NCBI RefSeq assembly: GCF_004762045.1
Contig: NZ_SJOM01000007.1
Span: 3,771,008-3,835,007 of the forward strand
Reading direction: 5' to 3'
Length of the DNA stretch: 64,000 bases
Origin: Mycobacterium sp. DL99
GTDB lineage: Bacteria; Actinomycetota; Actinomycetes; Mycobacteriales; Mycobacteriaceae
Both the position numbers and the translations under genes were made by a program. This document shows, one piece after another, positions 25,828-35,237 of this stretch. Below the pieces are notes generated by a model that saw nothing but the letters and a program-made list of their open reading frames with translations, made no database searches and was not told where the DNA came from. The stretch's first letter is position 1, and the number at the start of each line of letters is the position of its first letter.

Positions 25828-26280
25828 ATGTCACAAGCCACCCCCGAAGCCCGACGCCGCACCCGGGCGTTCGCCCGCGTCCTAGGCCCGTTCGTCGCGG
25901 CCGCGACCGCGATCATCGCGATTCGCCTGCCCGACCTCACCGGGTTGCTCGGCGGACTTTTCGACAACGCGGTCCTGCCCTGGATCCTCGGTGCGGCGAT
26001 GTTGATGATGGGCTTGATCGTTATCGCGTTCCACCAGTACTGGTACAGCGTGACGGCGGCGCTCATCTCGCTGTTCGGCTGGTTCGTGGCGCTGCGCGGA
26101 CTGGCGATGATGGCGATTCCGTCGGCGATCGACTCCGGGGCGAACGCGACGGTCACCAGCCCGGGCCTGCAACTGGTCGCGCGGATCTTCTTCCTGCTCC
26201 TGACCGCAATGGGCTTGTGGTTGACCTACGTCGGCTGGCGTCGCGAGCCGGCGCCGGACGAAGCGGCGGTCACCGTCTGA
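25828..26280 (+). CDS. Small four-helix membrane protein, likely TetR target
   Basis: A 150-residue protein with four hydrophobic segments (about 18-40, 48-67, 73-92 and 113-135). I recognise no named family. It starts at ATG 25828 after a short GGAG site. Its divergence from a TetR gene with a shared palindrome suggests that the regulator controls it. It is convergent with the PucR-type gene (22 nt apart). A role in transport or envelope adaptation is possible but unsupported. Confidence 0.72.
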   Translation: MSQATPEARRRTRAFARVLGPFVAAATAIIAIRLPDLTGLLGGLFDNAVLPWILGAAMLMMGLIVIAFHQYWYSVTAALISLFGWFVALRGLAMMAIPSAIDSGANATVTSPGLQLVARIFFLLLTAMGLWLTYVGWRREPAPDEAAVTV

Positions 26281-26302
26281 GCACGCGGCCGCAGTGGCGC
26301 GG

Positions 26303-27829
26303 TCAGCCGCGCGCCAAGATCGCCAACAGCAGCTCGGCCCGCACCCGGGCCACCCCGAGATCACACCCCAGCAGCCCCTCGGCGATCTCGATCCGCTTGC
26401 GCATCGTGTGCCGGTGCACGCCGATGGCCGCCGCGGCGGCCTCCCACTGGCCGTTGGCCTCCAGGAACGCCCGCAGTGCCGCCATCAACCCGGATCCGTG
26501 CTGCGCGTCGTGGTCGGCCACCGGAGTCAGTACCGCCGCCCCGAGCGCCATCAGTACCTCCCGGCTGGGCCCGGAGGACAACAGTGCGCTGCCCGCCAGA
26601 GCGGCGAATTCCAATGGATAACAGCCGCGTTCGGCCACCGATGCGGCCAGCCGGGCATCGTCGACGGCCTGTATCAACCGCGCCAACGGCCGCATCCCGC
26701 TGAGCCCGCTGCGGCTCGACCTGCGCACCGAACGGTCCAGCCCGCTCAGCAGACCGGCCGCGCTCTCAACCGTCGCTGTGCCCGGCAGCAACACGGTCAG
26801 CCGGCGATCGGCACCGTGCACGAACACCGGATGTCCGGCCGCCTCCAGCTCGCGCACCACCGCGGCCCGCGCCCGGCTCCGGTGACTCGCGGACTTCGTT
26901 TCTCCGTCGAAGTCGACGACCAGGACCCGAATGCGGCCCTCGACATCGGCGACCGGCGCCAGCTGCGCATACACCGGATCCAGGTCGTGTTCGCCGGCCA
27001 ACAACAGCCCCAGCGCCTGTTCATTGAGCAGCCGCTGCACCTCCTGCAACCGGGCCGGCTTCTCAAAGTCCAAGGCCAGCAACGATGTTGCGTGCCCGAA
27101 CAGAACCTGGTCGACCGGACTAAGGGCACCGGGGCCGACCACCGCGAGTACACCGTGCGAACGGCCGCCGACCCGGATGTCCTGTTGGGCCACGGTGGTG
27201 CCATCGGACAGCACGCGGACGCCTGACGCGGCTCCCGGTTCGATCGAGTCGCGTACCAGGTTGACCGTCGTGACGCTGAGGTTGCTCGGGTGCGATGCGA
27301 TCACCGTCCCGGTCGGATCCAGCACCACCACGGCGGCCTTCAACGCGCGGCCCAGTTCGGCCGCGACACCGCGCGGACCGTCGCTCACCACCGCCCGGGT
27401 GATCCGCGGCTGCGCCCGGGAAGCACGCAGCACGGCGTCATACTCGAGCGCGGCAATGCGCGAACCGACCCGCTGCACGACTGCCGCGAACGGTGTCCGA
27501 AGCGGGACCTCGATCAGCGCCAACCCGAGCTCATCGGCGGCTGCCACCACTTCTTCCGGAACCGCATCGAACGTCAAGCCGATTCCGAAACCCACTGCAG
27601 TGACGCCACTTTCGGCGAGCATCTGCAGGTAACGTCGGCGACCTCGCGCGCTTGCGGGCAGGCTGATGCCGGTGGTCAGCACCAACTCGCCGCCGGACAG
27701 CCATTCGGCCGGATTCGCCAGTTCGGTGGTCAGCACCAGGTTCACCTCGCGCCCGACACCGGCCGCGCCGGCGAGCAGACGCAGATGCAGATCCGACTGC
27801 TCGATCACCCACGACACCGGGACCGCCAC
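26303..27829 (-). CDS. PucR-family transcriptional regulator
   Basis: A regulator of about 508 residues with the PucR N-terminal purine-catabolism-type domain (VIEQSDLHLRLLAGAAG then VLTTELANPAEWLSGGELVLTTG), a central GGDEF-like region and the C-terminal helix-turn-helix of the PucR/CdaR type (FLEANGQWEAAAAAIGVHRH, then TMRKRIEIAEGLLG). The frame is open to 28228, but the family start pattern begins near GTG 27829; GTG 27817 is also possible. It is divergent from the universal stress protein, permease and glutamate dehydrogenase genes and is the best candidate for their regulator. PucR proteins sense purine-, amine- or amino-acid-related metabolites. Confidence 0.85.
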   Translation of the reverse strand: MAVPVSWVIEQSDLHLRLLAGAAGVGREVNLVLTTELANPAEWLSGGELVLTTGISLPASARGRRRYLQMLAESGVTAVGFGIGLTFDAVPEEVVAAADELGLALIEVPLRTPFAAVVQRVGSRIAALEYDAVLRASRAQPRITRAVVSDGPRGVAAELGRALKAAVVVLDPTGTVIASHPSNLSVTTVNLVRDSIEPGAASGVRVLSDGTTVAQQDIRVGGRSHGVLAVVGPGALSPVDQVLFGHATSLLALDFEKPARLQEVQRLLNEQALGLLLAGEHDLDPVYAQLAPVADVEGRIRVLVVDFDGETKSASHRSRARAAVVRELEAAGHPVFVHGADRRLTVLLPGTATVESAAGLLSGLDRSVRRSSRSGLSGMRPLARLIQAVDDARLAASVAERGCYPLEFAALAGSALLSSGPSREVLMALGAAVLTPVADHDAQHGSGLMAALRAFLEANGQWEAAAAAIGVHRHTMRKRIEIAEGLLGCDLGVARVRAELLLAILARG

Positions 27830-27895
27830 CCACAGGAATGTACAGAGTGTCGAAAACCTGCACAGAGAATCTCCATATTGTCGGATGATCTGCGA

Positions 27896-27911
27896 TGTGT
27901 TCCGCGACACA
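27896..27911. promoter_or_regulatory. Short inverted repeat in the PucR/Usp intergenic gap
   Basis: TGTGT (27896-27900) and ACACA (27907-27911) flank TCCGCG, midway in the 162-nt gap between the divergent PucR and universal stress protein genes. A regulator-binding site is plausible, but the arms are only 5 bp. Confidence 0.3.
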
Positions 27912-27991
27912 CTTGGCCCGCCAGAGACCTGATGAATTACAAGAGATGGACGGTGCGGGATGTCGGCTGGACAGCTGCGGAGGACTAGTCG

Positions 27992-28843
27992 ATGAGTAGC
28001 CCACGAATCGCCGTCGCCTACATCGCCACACCGGGAGGCGACGACGCCGTCGCGGTCGGGGAACAGATCGCCCGCACCCTGGGCGCGGGCCTCGACCTGT
28101 GCATGGTCCTGCCCAGTGACCGCTCGGCGCTGGCCCCCACCCCCGGCGATGTTCTGCACCGGGAAGCCGACGGCTGGCTGGCCGCGGCCGCGGCGGGGGT
28201 GCGCAACGACGTGCCGGTGACCACCCACCTGAGCTACGACGAGTCCAGCACCATGGGCCTGATCGCGGTGGCCGAGAGCCTGGGCGCCGATGCGCTGGTG
28301 GTCGGTGGAGCCGGCGGCGGGATGGCCGGTCCTCTGTCACTCGGCTCGGTGGTCAACGACCTGGTGCATGCCTCCCCCGTACCGGTGGTGATCGCACCGC
28401 GCGGCGCCCGATTGCAGCGCAACGAGCGGATTCGGGAGGTCACCTGCGCCATCGGCACCCGGCCCGGAGCCACCCAGTTGCTCAACACCGCCTTGCGGTT
28501 CTGCCGGGCCACCGAGACGCCCCTTCGCCTGGTGTCGCTGGTCGCCGTGGATGACGCCCGCCGGCTGGACGCCGCCCAGCAGCACGCACAGCGCGCCCTG
28601 GACCAGGCGAAAGACTTTCTGCCGGATGATGTTCCGGTCTCCTCACAGGTGGCCACCGGCCCGACCGTCGAGGAGGCGGTCGACAAACTGGGCTGGCGTG
28701 ACGGCGACATGATCATGGTCGGTTCGAGCCGGCTGGCCCAGCCGCGCCGCCTGTTCCTCGGGTCGACTGCGGCGAAGATGCTGCGTGTTCTGCAGGTCCC
28801 GATGTTTGTGGTGCCTAAAGATGAAGGGGCAGAGCATGTCTGA
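27992..28843 (+). CDS. Tandem universal stress protein
   Basis: A 283-residue protein with two UspA domains. The first (about 1-140) has ALVVGGAGGGMAG and ends in PVPVVIAPRG; the second (about 145-275) has MIMVGSSRLAQPRRLFLGS, the ATP-binding G-x-S pattern, and ends in QVPMFVVPKD. ATG 27992 has GGAGGA upstream. The downstream permease starts 8 nt before this gene's stop (28836-28843), so the two are translationally coupled. A Usp paired with a transporter often acts as a cytosolic regulatory partner of it; that is an inference here. Confidence 0.88.
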   Translation: MSSPRIAVAYIATPGGDDAVAVGEQIARTLGAGLDLCMVLPSDRSALAPTPGDVLHREADGWLAAAAAGVRNDVPVTTHLSYDESSTMGLIAVAESLGADALVVGGAGGGMAGPLSLGSVVNDLVHASPVPVVIAPRGARLQRNERIREVTCAIGTRPGATQLLNTALRFCRATETPLRLVSLVAVDDARRLDAAQQHAQRALDQAKDFLPDDVPVSSQVATGPTVEEAVDKLGWRDGDMIMVGSSRLAQPRRLFLGSTAAKMLRVLQVPMFVVPKDEGAEHV

Positions 28844-30377
28844 GCAACTGGCCAGCACCGAACTGGAACGGGCCGAGCGCGAGGAGGGCCTGGTCGCCAA
28901 AGGCCTGGCGCCGGGGCGGATCGGCACCTTCACCGGCGCGATCCTCGGCATCTCGACGGTGGCGCCGGGCTACACCCTGACCGCCAGCATCGGGCTCATC
29001 GTCGCGGCGGTCGGGCTCAAGATGCCCGCCATCCTGATCGCCGGCTTCGTCCCGATGTTCCTGACCGCCTACGCCTACCGTGAACTGAACTCCCGGGCTC
29101 CCGACTGCGGCGCGTCGTTCACCTGGTCCACCAAAGCCTTCGGGCCGTACGTCGGCTGGATGTGCGGGTGGGGCATGGTGATCGCCACCATCATCGTGCT
29201 GTCCAACCTGGCCTCGATCGGCGTCCTCTTCGGCTACGAGTTCCTGGGCAAGGTGCTGCACAACGACACGCTCGCGATGCTCCCCGCCGACAATGTCGGC
29301 GTCAACATCGTTTCGACGGTCGCGCTACTCGCCATCGCCACCTTCATCTCCTGCCGCGGCATCACCACCAGCGAGAAGGTGCAGTATGTGCTGGTCGGAT
29401 TCCAGATGACCGTCCTCCTGACGTTCGCGGTCGTCGCCATCGTGCGGTCCGGCGGCGTCGAGGGGCATTTGAGTTTCGACATCCAATGGTTCGACCCGTT
29501 CACCGGACTCACGATGAGCGCCTTCGTCATTGGGCTGATCGGCTCGATCTTCGCCTTCTGGGGCTGGGACACCTGCCTGACGCTGGGCGAGGAGAGCAAG
29601 GACCCCACCAAGGTGCCCGGCCGCGCCGGATTGCTGTGTGTCCTGTCCATCCTGCTGACCTACCTTCTGGTGGCGGTCGCGGTGATGATGTACGCCGGGG
29701 TCGGCGACACCGGGCTGGGACTGGGCAACGAGGAGATCGCGGAGAACGTGTTCGGGGCGCTGGCCTATCCGGTGCTGGGTGACTGGGGCGGGCCACTGCT
29801 GCTGCTGGCGGTGTTCGCATCGTCGATCGCCAGCCTGCAGACGACCGTTCTCCCGGCCGCCCGCACCATGCTGGCGATGGGCGCCTACGGCGCCTTCCCC
29901 AAGCGGTTCGCCAGCGTCAACCCACGATCCCTGTCACCGGTGTTCAGCACCGTGGTCGCCGGTGTGGTGACCGCCTGCTTCTACACGGTCGTGACACTGC
30001 TTTCCGAGCGGACACTGCTGGATACCATTGCCGCCCTTGGCATCATGATCTGCTGGTACTACGGCATCACCGCGTTCGCCTGCGTGTGGTTCTTCCGCAA
30101 AGAACTGTTCCTCAGCCCGAGGAACATCATCTACAAGCTGGTGTTCCCGGCGGTCGGCGGCATCATGCTGCTGTCGGTTTTCGTCAAGTCGGTTCTGGTG
30201 AGCATGGACCCGGAGGCCAGCGGCAGCGGCGCGTCGATCGGCGGCGTCGGCCTGGTGTTCTACCTCGGCTTCGGCATTCTGCTGCTCGGTGCCGTCCTGA
30301 TGCTCGTCCTGCGTTTCGTCCAGCCGGCATTCTTCCGGGGCGAAACCCTGACCATGGACACGCCGCCGATCCCCTGA
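28836..30377 (+). CDS. APC-superfamily amino acid/amine permease
   Basis: A 513-residue cytoplasmic-membrane transporter with about 12 hydrophobic segments. The N-terminal signature GAILGISTVAPGYTLTASIG and the RELNSRAPDCGASFTWSTKAFGP stretch (in two conserved parts, about residues 75-100) mark an amino acid-polyamine-organocation permease. FWGWDTCLTLGEES is the typical mid-protein loop. I chose ATG 28836, which overlaps the Usp stop. Its neighbours, glutamate dehydrogenase and agmatine-degrading enzymes, suggest an amino acid or amine substrate; the exact ligand cannot be read from sequence. Confidence 0.9.
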   Translation: MSEQLASTELERAEREEGLVAKGLAPGRIGTFTGAILGISTVAPGYTLTASIGLIVAAVGLKMPAILIAGFVPMFLTAYAYRELNSRAPDCGASFTWSTKAFGPYVGWMCGWGMVIATIIVLSNLASIGVLFGYEFLGKVLHNDTLAMLPADNVGVNIVSTVALLAIATFISCRGITTSEKVQYVLVGFQMTVLLTFAVVAIVRSGGVEGHLSFDIQWFDPFTGLTMSAFVIGLIGSIFAFWGWDTCLTLGEESKDPTKVPGRAGLLCVLSILLTYLLVAVAVMMYAGVGDTGLGLGNEEIAENVFGALAYPVLGDWGGPLLLLAVFASSIASLQTTVLPAARTMLAMGAYGAFPKRFASVNPRSLSPVFSTVVAGVVTACFYTVVTLLSERTLLDTIAALGIMICWYYGITAFACVWFFRKELFLSPRNIIYKLVFPAVGGIMLLSVFVKSVLVSMDPEASGSGASIGGVGLVFYLGFGILLLGAVLMLVLRFVQPAFFRGETLTMDTPPIP

Positions 30378-30527
30378 CTTGTCGTGTTCGGGGCGCCATT
30401 CCCGGGTACTGGTCACGACCGCACCGATCAGACACAGCCGAGTGCTGCGCCTCCGATATCGCTTACCCCTCAGTCGTTGCCAGGCATTCGACACAATGGC
30501 GCCTCCGGCGCAGTAAGGATCACCAGA

Positions 30528-33164
30528 ATGTCGATGGTCGTTCGGCCCGCCATGGCCGAGACTCGGCCTGTGGAAAACCCTTCTGCCCGAGTGTCTTTTG
30601 CCGCCGACGAAGCCGGCACCCATGCCGAGGTGCAGTGGACCGGATCCCCACCGCTGCTCGCCGAGGTCTGCGCCATGTTCGAACACTTCGGCTTGCGTGT
30701 CGCCTCCTATCGGGCCAGCGACGCCGGACACCACTACGAATTCGGCGGTCTCGACCTGCCGACATCCACGCTCGATCTGATCGCACGGGCCTACGAAGCC
30801 GCGATCGCCGGACGCTGGCAGGTCGACCGATACGCCGCGCTCATTCCGTCAGCCGGAATCGATTGGCGCCGGGTAGTTCTGATCCGGGCGGCCACCCGAT
30901 TCATCCGGCAGACCGGGTTGGGTTTCTCGTCCGACTACATCATCGACTCGCTGGTCGCCGCACCGGATTTCGTCAACGCACTGCTGGCGCTGTTCGATGC
31001 CCGCTTCAACCCCGACCGCACCGACCGCACCGACCGCACCGACGCCGCCCAAGCAGATCTCGACGTGGCGGCCCTGGTGGACGCCGCGACCTCGCTCGAC
31101 GACGAGCGTATTCGCCGCGCGCTGCACAGCTTCGTGCGGGCGACCTTGCGTACCAACTGGTTCCAGCTCGGACCAGATGGCCAGGCCAAGGACTACCTGT
31201 CCTTCAAGATCGATTCGGCCCAGCTGGCCGACACCGGCCCGGTGGTCCCCTACCGCGAAATCTACGTGTGCTCCGACACCGTCGAGGGCATACACCTGCG
31301 CAGCGGCGCCATCGCCCGAGGTGGGCTGCGCTGGTCGAATCGCCCTGAGGACTTCCGCACCGAGGTGCTCGGCCTGATGAAGACACAGGCCGTGAAGAAC
31401 GCCCCCATCGTGCCGGCCGGCGCCAAAGGCGCGTTCGTGCTCCGCAACGCCGATATCGCCCCCGCCGACGGCTACCGCACATTCATCCGCGGGCTGCTCG
31501 ACGTCACCGACAACATCGTCGATGGTGCGGTCCGTCATCCGGACCGGACGGTGTGCCCCGACGGCACGGACGCCTACCTGGTCGTCGCCGCCGACAAGGG
31601 CACCGCGAAGTTCTCCGACCTGGCCAATTCCATTGCCGCCGAGTACGGCTTCTGGCTCGGAGACGCTTTCGCCTCGGGCGGTTCGGCCGGCTACGACCAC
31701 AAAGCGATGGGCATCACCGCACGCGGCGCGTGGCTCTCGGTACGGCGGCATTTCGCCGAAGCCGGCCACGACATCGATGTCGAGCCGTTCACAGTCGCCG
31801 GTATCGGCGACATGTCCGGTGACGTGTTCGGCAACGGAATGTTGCTGTCCCACAACATCAAACTCGTCGCGGCGTTCGACCATCGGCACATCTTCGTCGA
31901 TCCCGACCCGGACCCCAAGGTGTCCTTCGATGAGCGCACACGGCTGTTCGATCTGCCCGCATCGAGCTGGCAGGACTACGACTCGACGCTGATCTCGGCC
32001 GGTGGTGGGGTGTGGCCCCGCACTGCCAAGTCGATACCGCTGTCACCGCAGGCACGGACCGCGCTGGACATCGAAGCGGCCGAGTGCACCCCGGACGACT
32101 TGATCTCGGCGGTGCTGCGCGCCCCAGTCGACCTGCTGTGGAACGGCGGCGTCGGCACATACGTCAGGTCCGACGGGGAATCCGACTCCGACGCCCGGGA
32201 CAAGGCAAACGACCGCGTTCGGGTGACGGCATCGCAGCTGCGCTGCAAGGTGATCGGCGAAGGCGGCAACCTCGGACTCACCCAGCAGGCGCGGATCGGA
32301 TTCGCCCTGAACGGTGGCCGGGTCAACGCCGACTTCATCGACAACGCGGCCGGTGTCGCGACCTCAGACCTCGAGGTCAACATCAAAATCGCCCTGGATT
32401 CCGGCAACATCGATACTGCACAACGCAATACGCTGCTCTCCGACGCGACCGAGGACGTCGCCGCGCGGGTGCTGGCCGACAACGCCGAGGCGATCCTGGC
32501 GATCAGCATGGCCGCCGCCGAAGCGGATTCGCTGCTGGACCGGCACATAAGGTTGATCGGCAATCTGCGGGACGAAGCGGGCGTCGACCCCCAAGTCGAG
32601 GGGCTGCCTGCCGGGCCGGAACTGGCACGCCGTCGCACCATGGGACTGGGACTCACCCGACCTGAGATCGCGGTGCTGCTGGCCCAATCCAAGAATCTGG
32701 TGGCACAGGAGTTGCTTGCCTCCGACATTCCGGACCAGGAGGTGTTCACGCACCGCCTCGGGGACTACTTCCCCGCTGGGATCGCCCAGCATGCCCGCGC
32801 CGAGATCAGCCGCCATCCGTTGCGCCGTGAGATCGTAGCGACCTCGGTGGCCGGCGAGCTGATCAACCGGGTCGGCCCCGGCACCATCTACCGCATGCAG
32901 GAGCGGTTGGCGGTGACCACGCCGCAGGTGGCGCAGGCCTACGCCACGGTGCGCGACATCCTCGATCTGGACGCGCTGTGGGCGGCGGAACTGGCCGGCA
33001 GCAGCGATGAGGGGCAGCGCATCCAGGCGTTGCTGCAGGTACGCGAGCTGGTCGAGCACCTGACGTCCTGGGTGCTGCGCAACGGGACCGGCAACCGCGC
33101 CCGGGTGAGCGCGGCGATCGGCCGGCTGATCACCGCTGGAGAGCGGCAGGCTGATGTTGGGTGA
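30528..33164 (+). CDS. NAD-specific glutamate dehydrogenase, short form
   Basis: An 878-residue protein of the large bacterial NAD-GDH family, oxidising glutamate to 2-oxoglutarate and ammonia. The catalytic core is clear: ARGGLRWSNRPEDFRTEV, the lysine region KTQAVKNAPIVPAGAKGAF, VVAADKGTAKFSDLAN, GGSAGYDHKAMGITARGAW, and the Rossmann part WNGGVGTYVR with CKVIGEGGNLGLTQQARI. Family members such as Rv2476c are about 1600 residues; this one lacks most of the N-terminal ACT-like half. A threefold DRT repeat marks the linker before the core. ATG 30528 follows AAGGA. It lies 150 nt after the permease and overlaps agmatine deiminase convergently (33130-33164). Confidence 0.9.
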   Translation: MSMVVRPAMAETRPVENPSARVSFAADEAGTHAEVQWTGSPPLLAEVCAMFEHFGLRVASYRASDAGHHYEFGGLDLPTSTLDLIARAYEAAIAGRWQVDRYAALIPSAGIDWRRVVLIRAATRFIRQTGLGFSSDYIIDSLVAAPDFVNALLALFDARFNPDRTDRTDRTDAAQADLDVAALVDAATSLDDERIRRALHSFVRATLRTNWFQLGPDGQAKDYLSFKIDSAQLADTGPVVPYREIYVCSDTVEGIHLRSGAIARGGLRWSNRPEDFRTEVLGLMKTQAVKNAPIVPAGAKGAFVLRNADIAPADGYRTFIRGLLDVTDNIVDGAVRHPDRTVCPDGTDAYLVVAADKGTAKFSDLANSIAAEYGFWLGDAFASGGSAGYDHKAMGITARGAWLSVRRHFAEAGHDIDVEPFTVAGIGDMSGDVFGNGMLLSHNIKLVAAFDHRHIFVDPDPDPKVSFDERTRLFDLPASSWQDYDSTLISAGGGVWPRTAKSIPLSPQARTALDIEAAECTPDDLISAVLRAPVDLLWNGGVGTYVRSDGESDSDARDKANDRVRVTASQLRCKVIGEGGNLGLTQQARIGFALNGGRVNADFIDNAAGVATSDLEVNIKIALDSGNIDTAQRNTLLSDATEDVAARVLADNAEAILAISMAAAEADSLLDRHIRLIGNLRDEAGVDPQVEGLPAGPELARRRTMGLGLTRPEIAVLLAQSKNLVAQELLASDIPDQEVFTHRLGDYFPAGIAQHARAEISRHPLRREIVATSVAGELINRVGPGTIYRMQERLAVTTPQVAQAYATVRDILDLDALWAAELAGSSDEGQRIQALLQVRELVEHLTSWVLRNGTGNRARVSAAIGRLITAGERQADVG
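31014..31040 (+). repeat. Threefold 9-nt tandem repeat within the GDH gene
   Basis: Three exact copies of GACCGCACC encode Asp-Arg-Thr three times in a row, between the N-terminal region and the catalytic core of glutamate dehydrogenase. The repeat is in frame, so copy-number change would only lengthen or shorten a hydrophilic linker. Confidence 0.85.
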
Positions 33165-34161
33165 TGCAATGAATGCCGCCGCCGCGCTCGAATAGCGGGC
33201 GGGCATCGACGCTGAGCACACGGCGGCCCGGATACTGTTCAGCGAGGATCGCCGCCGCGTCGGCGTCCCGCGGATCACCGAAGGCACAGGCGATCACCCC
33301 GCCGTTGACCACCAGGTGGTTGATGTAGCTGTAGTCGACGAAGCCGTCGGCGTCGGTCAACTGGTCCGGCGCCGGTAGCTCCACGATCTCCCACGGCTTT
33401 CCCGTGACGTCGTGGGACTGCTCGATCGATGCGCGGATTTCCTTGCACACCACGTGATCCGGATGCTCCTCGGCGCCCTGCGCATGCAGCAGCAGACGGC
33501 CGGGCGACGCTATCGCGGCCACGATGTCGACATGGCCGCGAGTGCCGAAGCGCTGCGAGTCACGGGTCAGCCCGCGCGGCAGCCACACCGCGTGATCGGC
33601 ACCGATGGTTCGGGCCAGCTCGGCCTCGACGTCCGCCTTGGTGGCGCCGGGGTTGCGGCCGGGGTCCAGTTGCACGGTCTCGGTGACCAGGACGGTACCC
33701 AGCCCGTCGACCTGGATGCCGCCCCCTTCGTTCACCAGATTCGAGTCGACCACCGGCACTCCGGACCAATCAGCCACGGCCGCAGCGATTTTCGAGTCAC
33801 GATCCCAGCGTGCCCAATCCTGTGCGCCCCAGCCGTTGAACACCCAGTCCACCGCAGCCACCGAACCGTCCTCGGCGTGCACGAAGGTGGGGCCGATGTC
33901 GCGCATCCACGCGTCGTTCAACGGCGCCTCGACGATGTCGACAGCTGCGGATAGATAGCGTCGGGCCGCGGCCATTTCGGCGGGGTCCACCACCATTGTC
34001 ACGGGCTCGAACTCCAACACCGCGTGCGCCACCGCCGCCCAGGTGGTGCGCGCTTCGTGGTGTTCGGCTTCGGAGTCGCCCAGCGAATAGCCGGCGGACG
34101 GGAAGGCCATCCACACGCGATCCTGAGGTGCACTCTCCGCCGGCATCCGGTGAGTGGTCAT
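33130..34161 (-). CDS. aguA: Agmatine deiminase
   Basis: A 343-residue enzyme of the peptidylarginine deiminase-like (guanidino-group-modifying) family that converts agmatine to N-carbamoylputrescine and ammonia. Visible signatures are the N-terminal DRVWMAFPS, NDAWMRDIGPTFV (about 81-93), NEGGGIQVDG, the histidine in RGHVDIVA, and the catalytic cysteine in ERGGGIHCITQ near the C-terminus. It starts on the stop of the amidase gene (ATGA, 34158-34161), so the two enzymes of the pathway are coupled. Its 3' end overlaps the glutamate dehydrogenase gene on the other strand by 35 nt. Confidence 0.9.
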   Translation of the reverse strand: MTTHRMPAESAPQDRVWMAFPSAGYSLGDSEAEHHEARTTWAAVAHAVLEFEPVTMVVDPAEMAAARRYLSAAVDIVEAPLNDAWMRDIGPTFVHAEDGSVAAVDWVFNGWGAQDWARWDRDSKIAAAVADWSGVPVVDSNLVNEGGGIQVDGLGTVLVTETVQLDPGRNPGATKADVEAELARTIGADHAVWLPRGLTRDSQRFGTRGHVDIVAAIASPGRLLLHAQGAEEHPDHVVCKEIRASIEQSHDVTGKPWEIVELPAPDQLTDADGFVDYSYINHLVVNGGVIACAFGDPRDADAAAILAEQYPGRRVLSVDARPLFERGGGIHCITQHQPAALQR

Positions 34162-35156
34162 TTCACCACTGCCGTGGCTGCGTGGCCGGCTCCGTACGGG
34201 TGCGCCACATCGACCGGCGCGGTCAGCGCGGCATAGGTGTCGGGCCGCCGGGTGAGCAGAAACGGGAACAGCTCCAGCCAGTCCCGGCGCTGATCCAGAT
34301 CCAGGTCGGCGACCAGCACGGCTTCTTCGTCGCGAGGTGCCTGCACCAGCACCCGGCCGAACGGGTCGGAGATGAACGACGAACCGTAGAAGGTGACCTT
34401 GCCCTCGTCACCGATCCGGTTGGGCACCACCATGAACAGCCCGCTGCTGATGCCGTTGGCGACGATCACGTGCTGCCACAGCGGCTGGGTGTCGAAGGCC
34501 GGGAACACCGGCTCCGAACCGATCGCCGTCGGGTAGACCACGATCTCGGCGCCGCCGAGTGAGTAGCTGCGCGCCACTTCGGGGAACCACTCGTCCCAGC
34601 AGGTCGGCAGGCCGACACGGGCACCCAGGCCCTCTGGGTTGTACACGGGATAGGGGTCACCGTCGGCGGACGGCCCCGGACCCGGACCCGGACGGAAATA
34701 GGTGTCTTCGTAGTAGCCGGCCGAGATCGGGATGTGCAGCTTGCGGGTATATCCGGCCAACTCCCCCGACGGGGTCACCAGGATCGCCGTATTGAAGCCC
34801 AATCCGTCTTCGGCCGGTGCTTTTTGGTACAGCGAAGCATGCACGAAGACGCCGTTCGCGCGGGCGGCCTCGGCGGCGAGGGCAAAGGTCGGGCCTCCGG
34901 TGAGATCCTCGGCGGACTCGCCGGGATTCTGTCCGGCCGGGGTGTCCGCGGGGTATCGCAGCAGGGTGATCTCCGGCAGGCAGACCAGCGCGGCACCGGC
35001 ACCGGCCGCCCGATCGATACCGTCCCGTAGCACCCTGACCAGTTCCGTCGCATCGGGCCGCCACCGATGCTGCACCAGCCCGACCCGCAGCGGAGGGCGC
35101 GTCGACTCGGCGCTTCGGGACAGCGACTCGGGCGCGGTGGCGGTCAGGGTGATCAT
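34158..35156 (-). CDS. aguB: Nitrilase-family N-carbamoylputrescine amidase
   Basis: A 332-residue carbon-nitrogen hydrolase. The nitrilase catalytic triad is visible: Glu in CLPEITLLRYP, Lys in YTRKLHIP, and Cys in LPTCWDEWFPEVAR, whose DEWFPE extension is typical of carbamoylputrescine amidases. It would turn N-carbamoylputrescine into putrescine, CO2 and ammonia, the step after the adjacent agmatine deiminase. It is the first gene of this - strand pair, and its start lies 12 nt past a perfect palindrome shared with the divergent TetR gene. Confidence 0.88.
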   Translation of the reverse strand: MITLTATAPESLSRSAESTRPPLRVGLVQHRWRPDATELVRVLRDGIDRAAGAGAALVCLPEITLLRYPADTPAGQNPGESAEDLTGGPTFALAAEAARANGVFVHASLYQKAPAEDGLGFNTAILVTPSGELAGYTRKLHIPISAGYYEDTYFRPGPGPGPSADGDPYPVYNPEGLGARVGLPTCWDEWFPEVARSYSLGGAEIVVYPTAIGSEPVFPAFDTQPLWQHVIVANGISSGLFMVVPNRIGDEGKVTFYGSSFISDPFGRVLVQAPRDEEAVLVADLDLDQRRDWLELFPFLLTRRPDTYAALTAPVDVAHPYGAGHAATAVVK

Positions 35157-35167
35157 CGGTCGACTCC

Positions 35168-35190
35168 TAAAACGAATGGTGTTCGTTTTA
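35168..35190. promoter_or_regulatory. Perfect TetR-type operator between aguB and its regulator
   Basis: TAAAACGAA (35168-35176) and its exact complement TTCGTTTTA (35182-35190) flank TGGTG. The palindrome is AT-rich against a GC-rich background and lies between the divergent aguB and TetR starts, so it probably controls both. Confidence 0.75.
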
Positions 35191-35237
35191 TTGTGACCCC
35201 GCTTACAGCGGTTGTAAAGAGGTAGTAGAAATGTGCC

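Noticed and set aside
31014..31040. CRISPR-like or regulatory repeat
   Set aside because: The three 9-nt units are contiguous and in frame inside a gene, so they encode a linker only.
30849..31889. 346-codon frame on - strand
   Set aside because: It is antisense to the glutamate dehydrogenase catalytic core.
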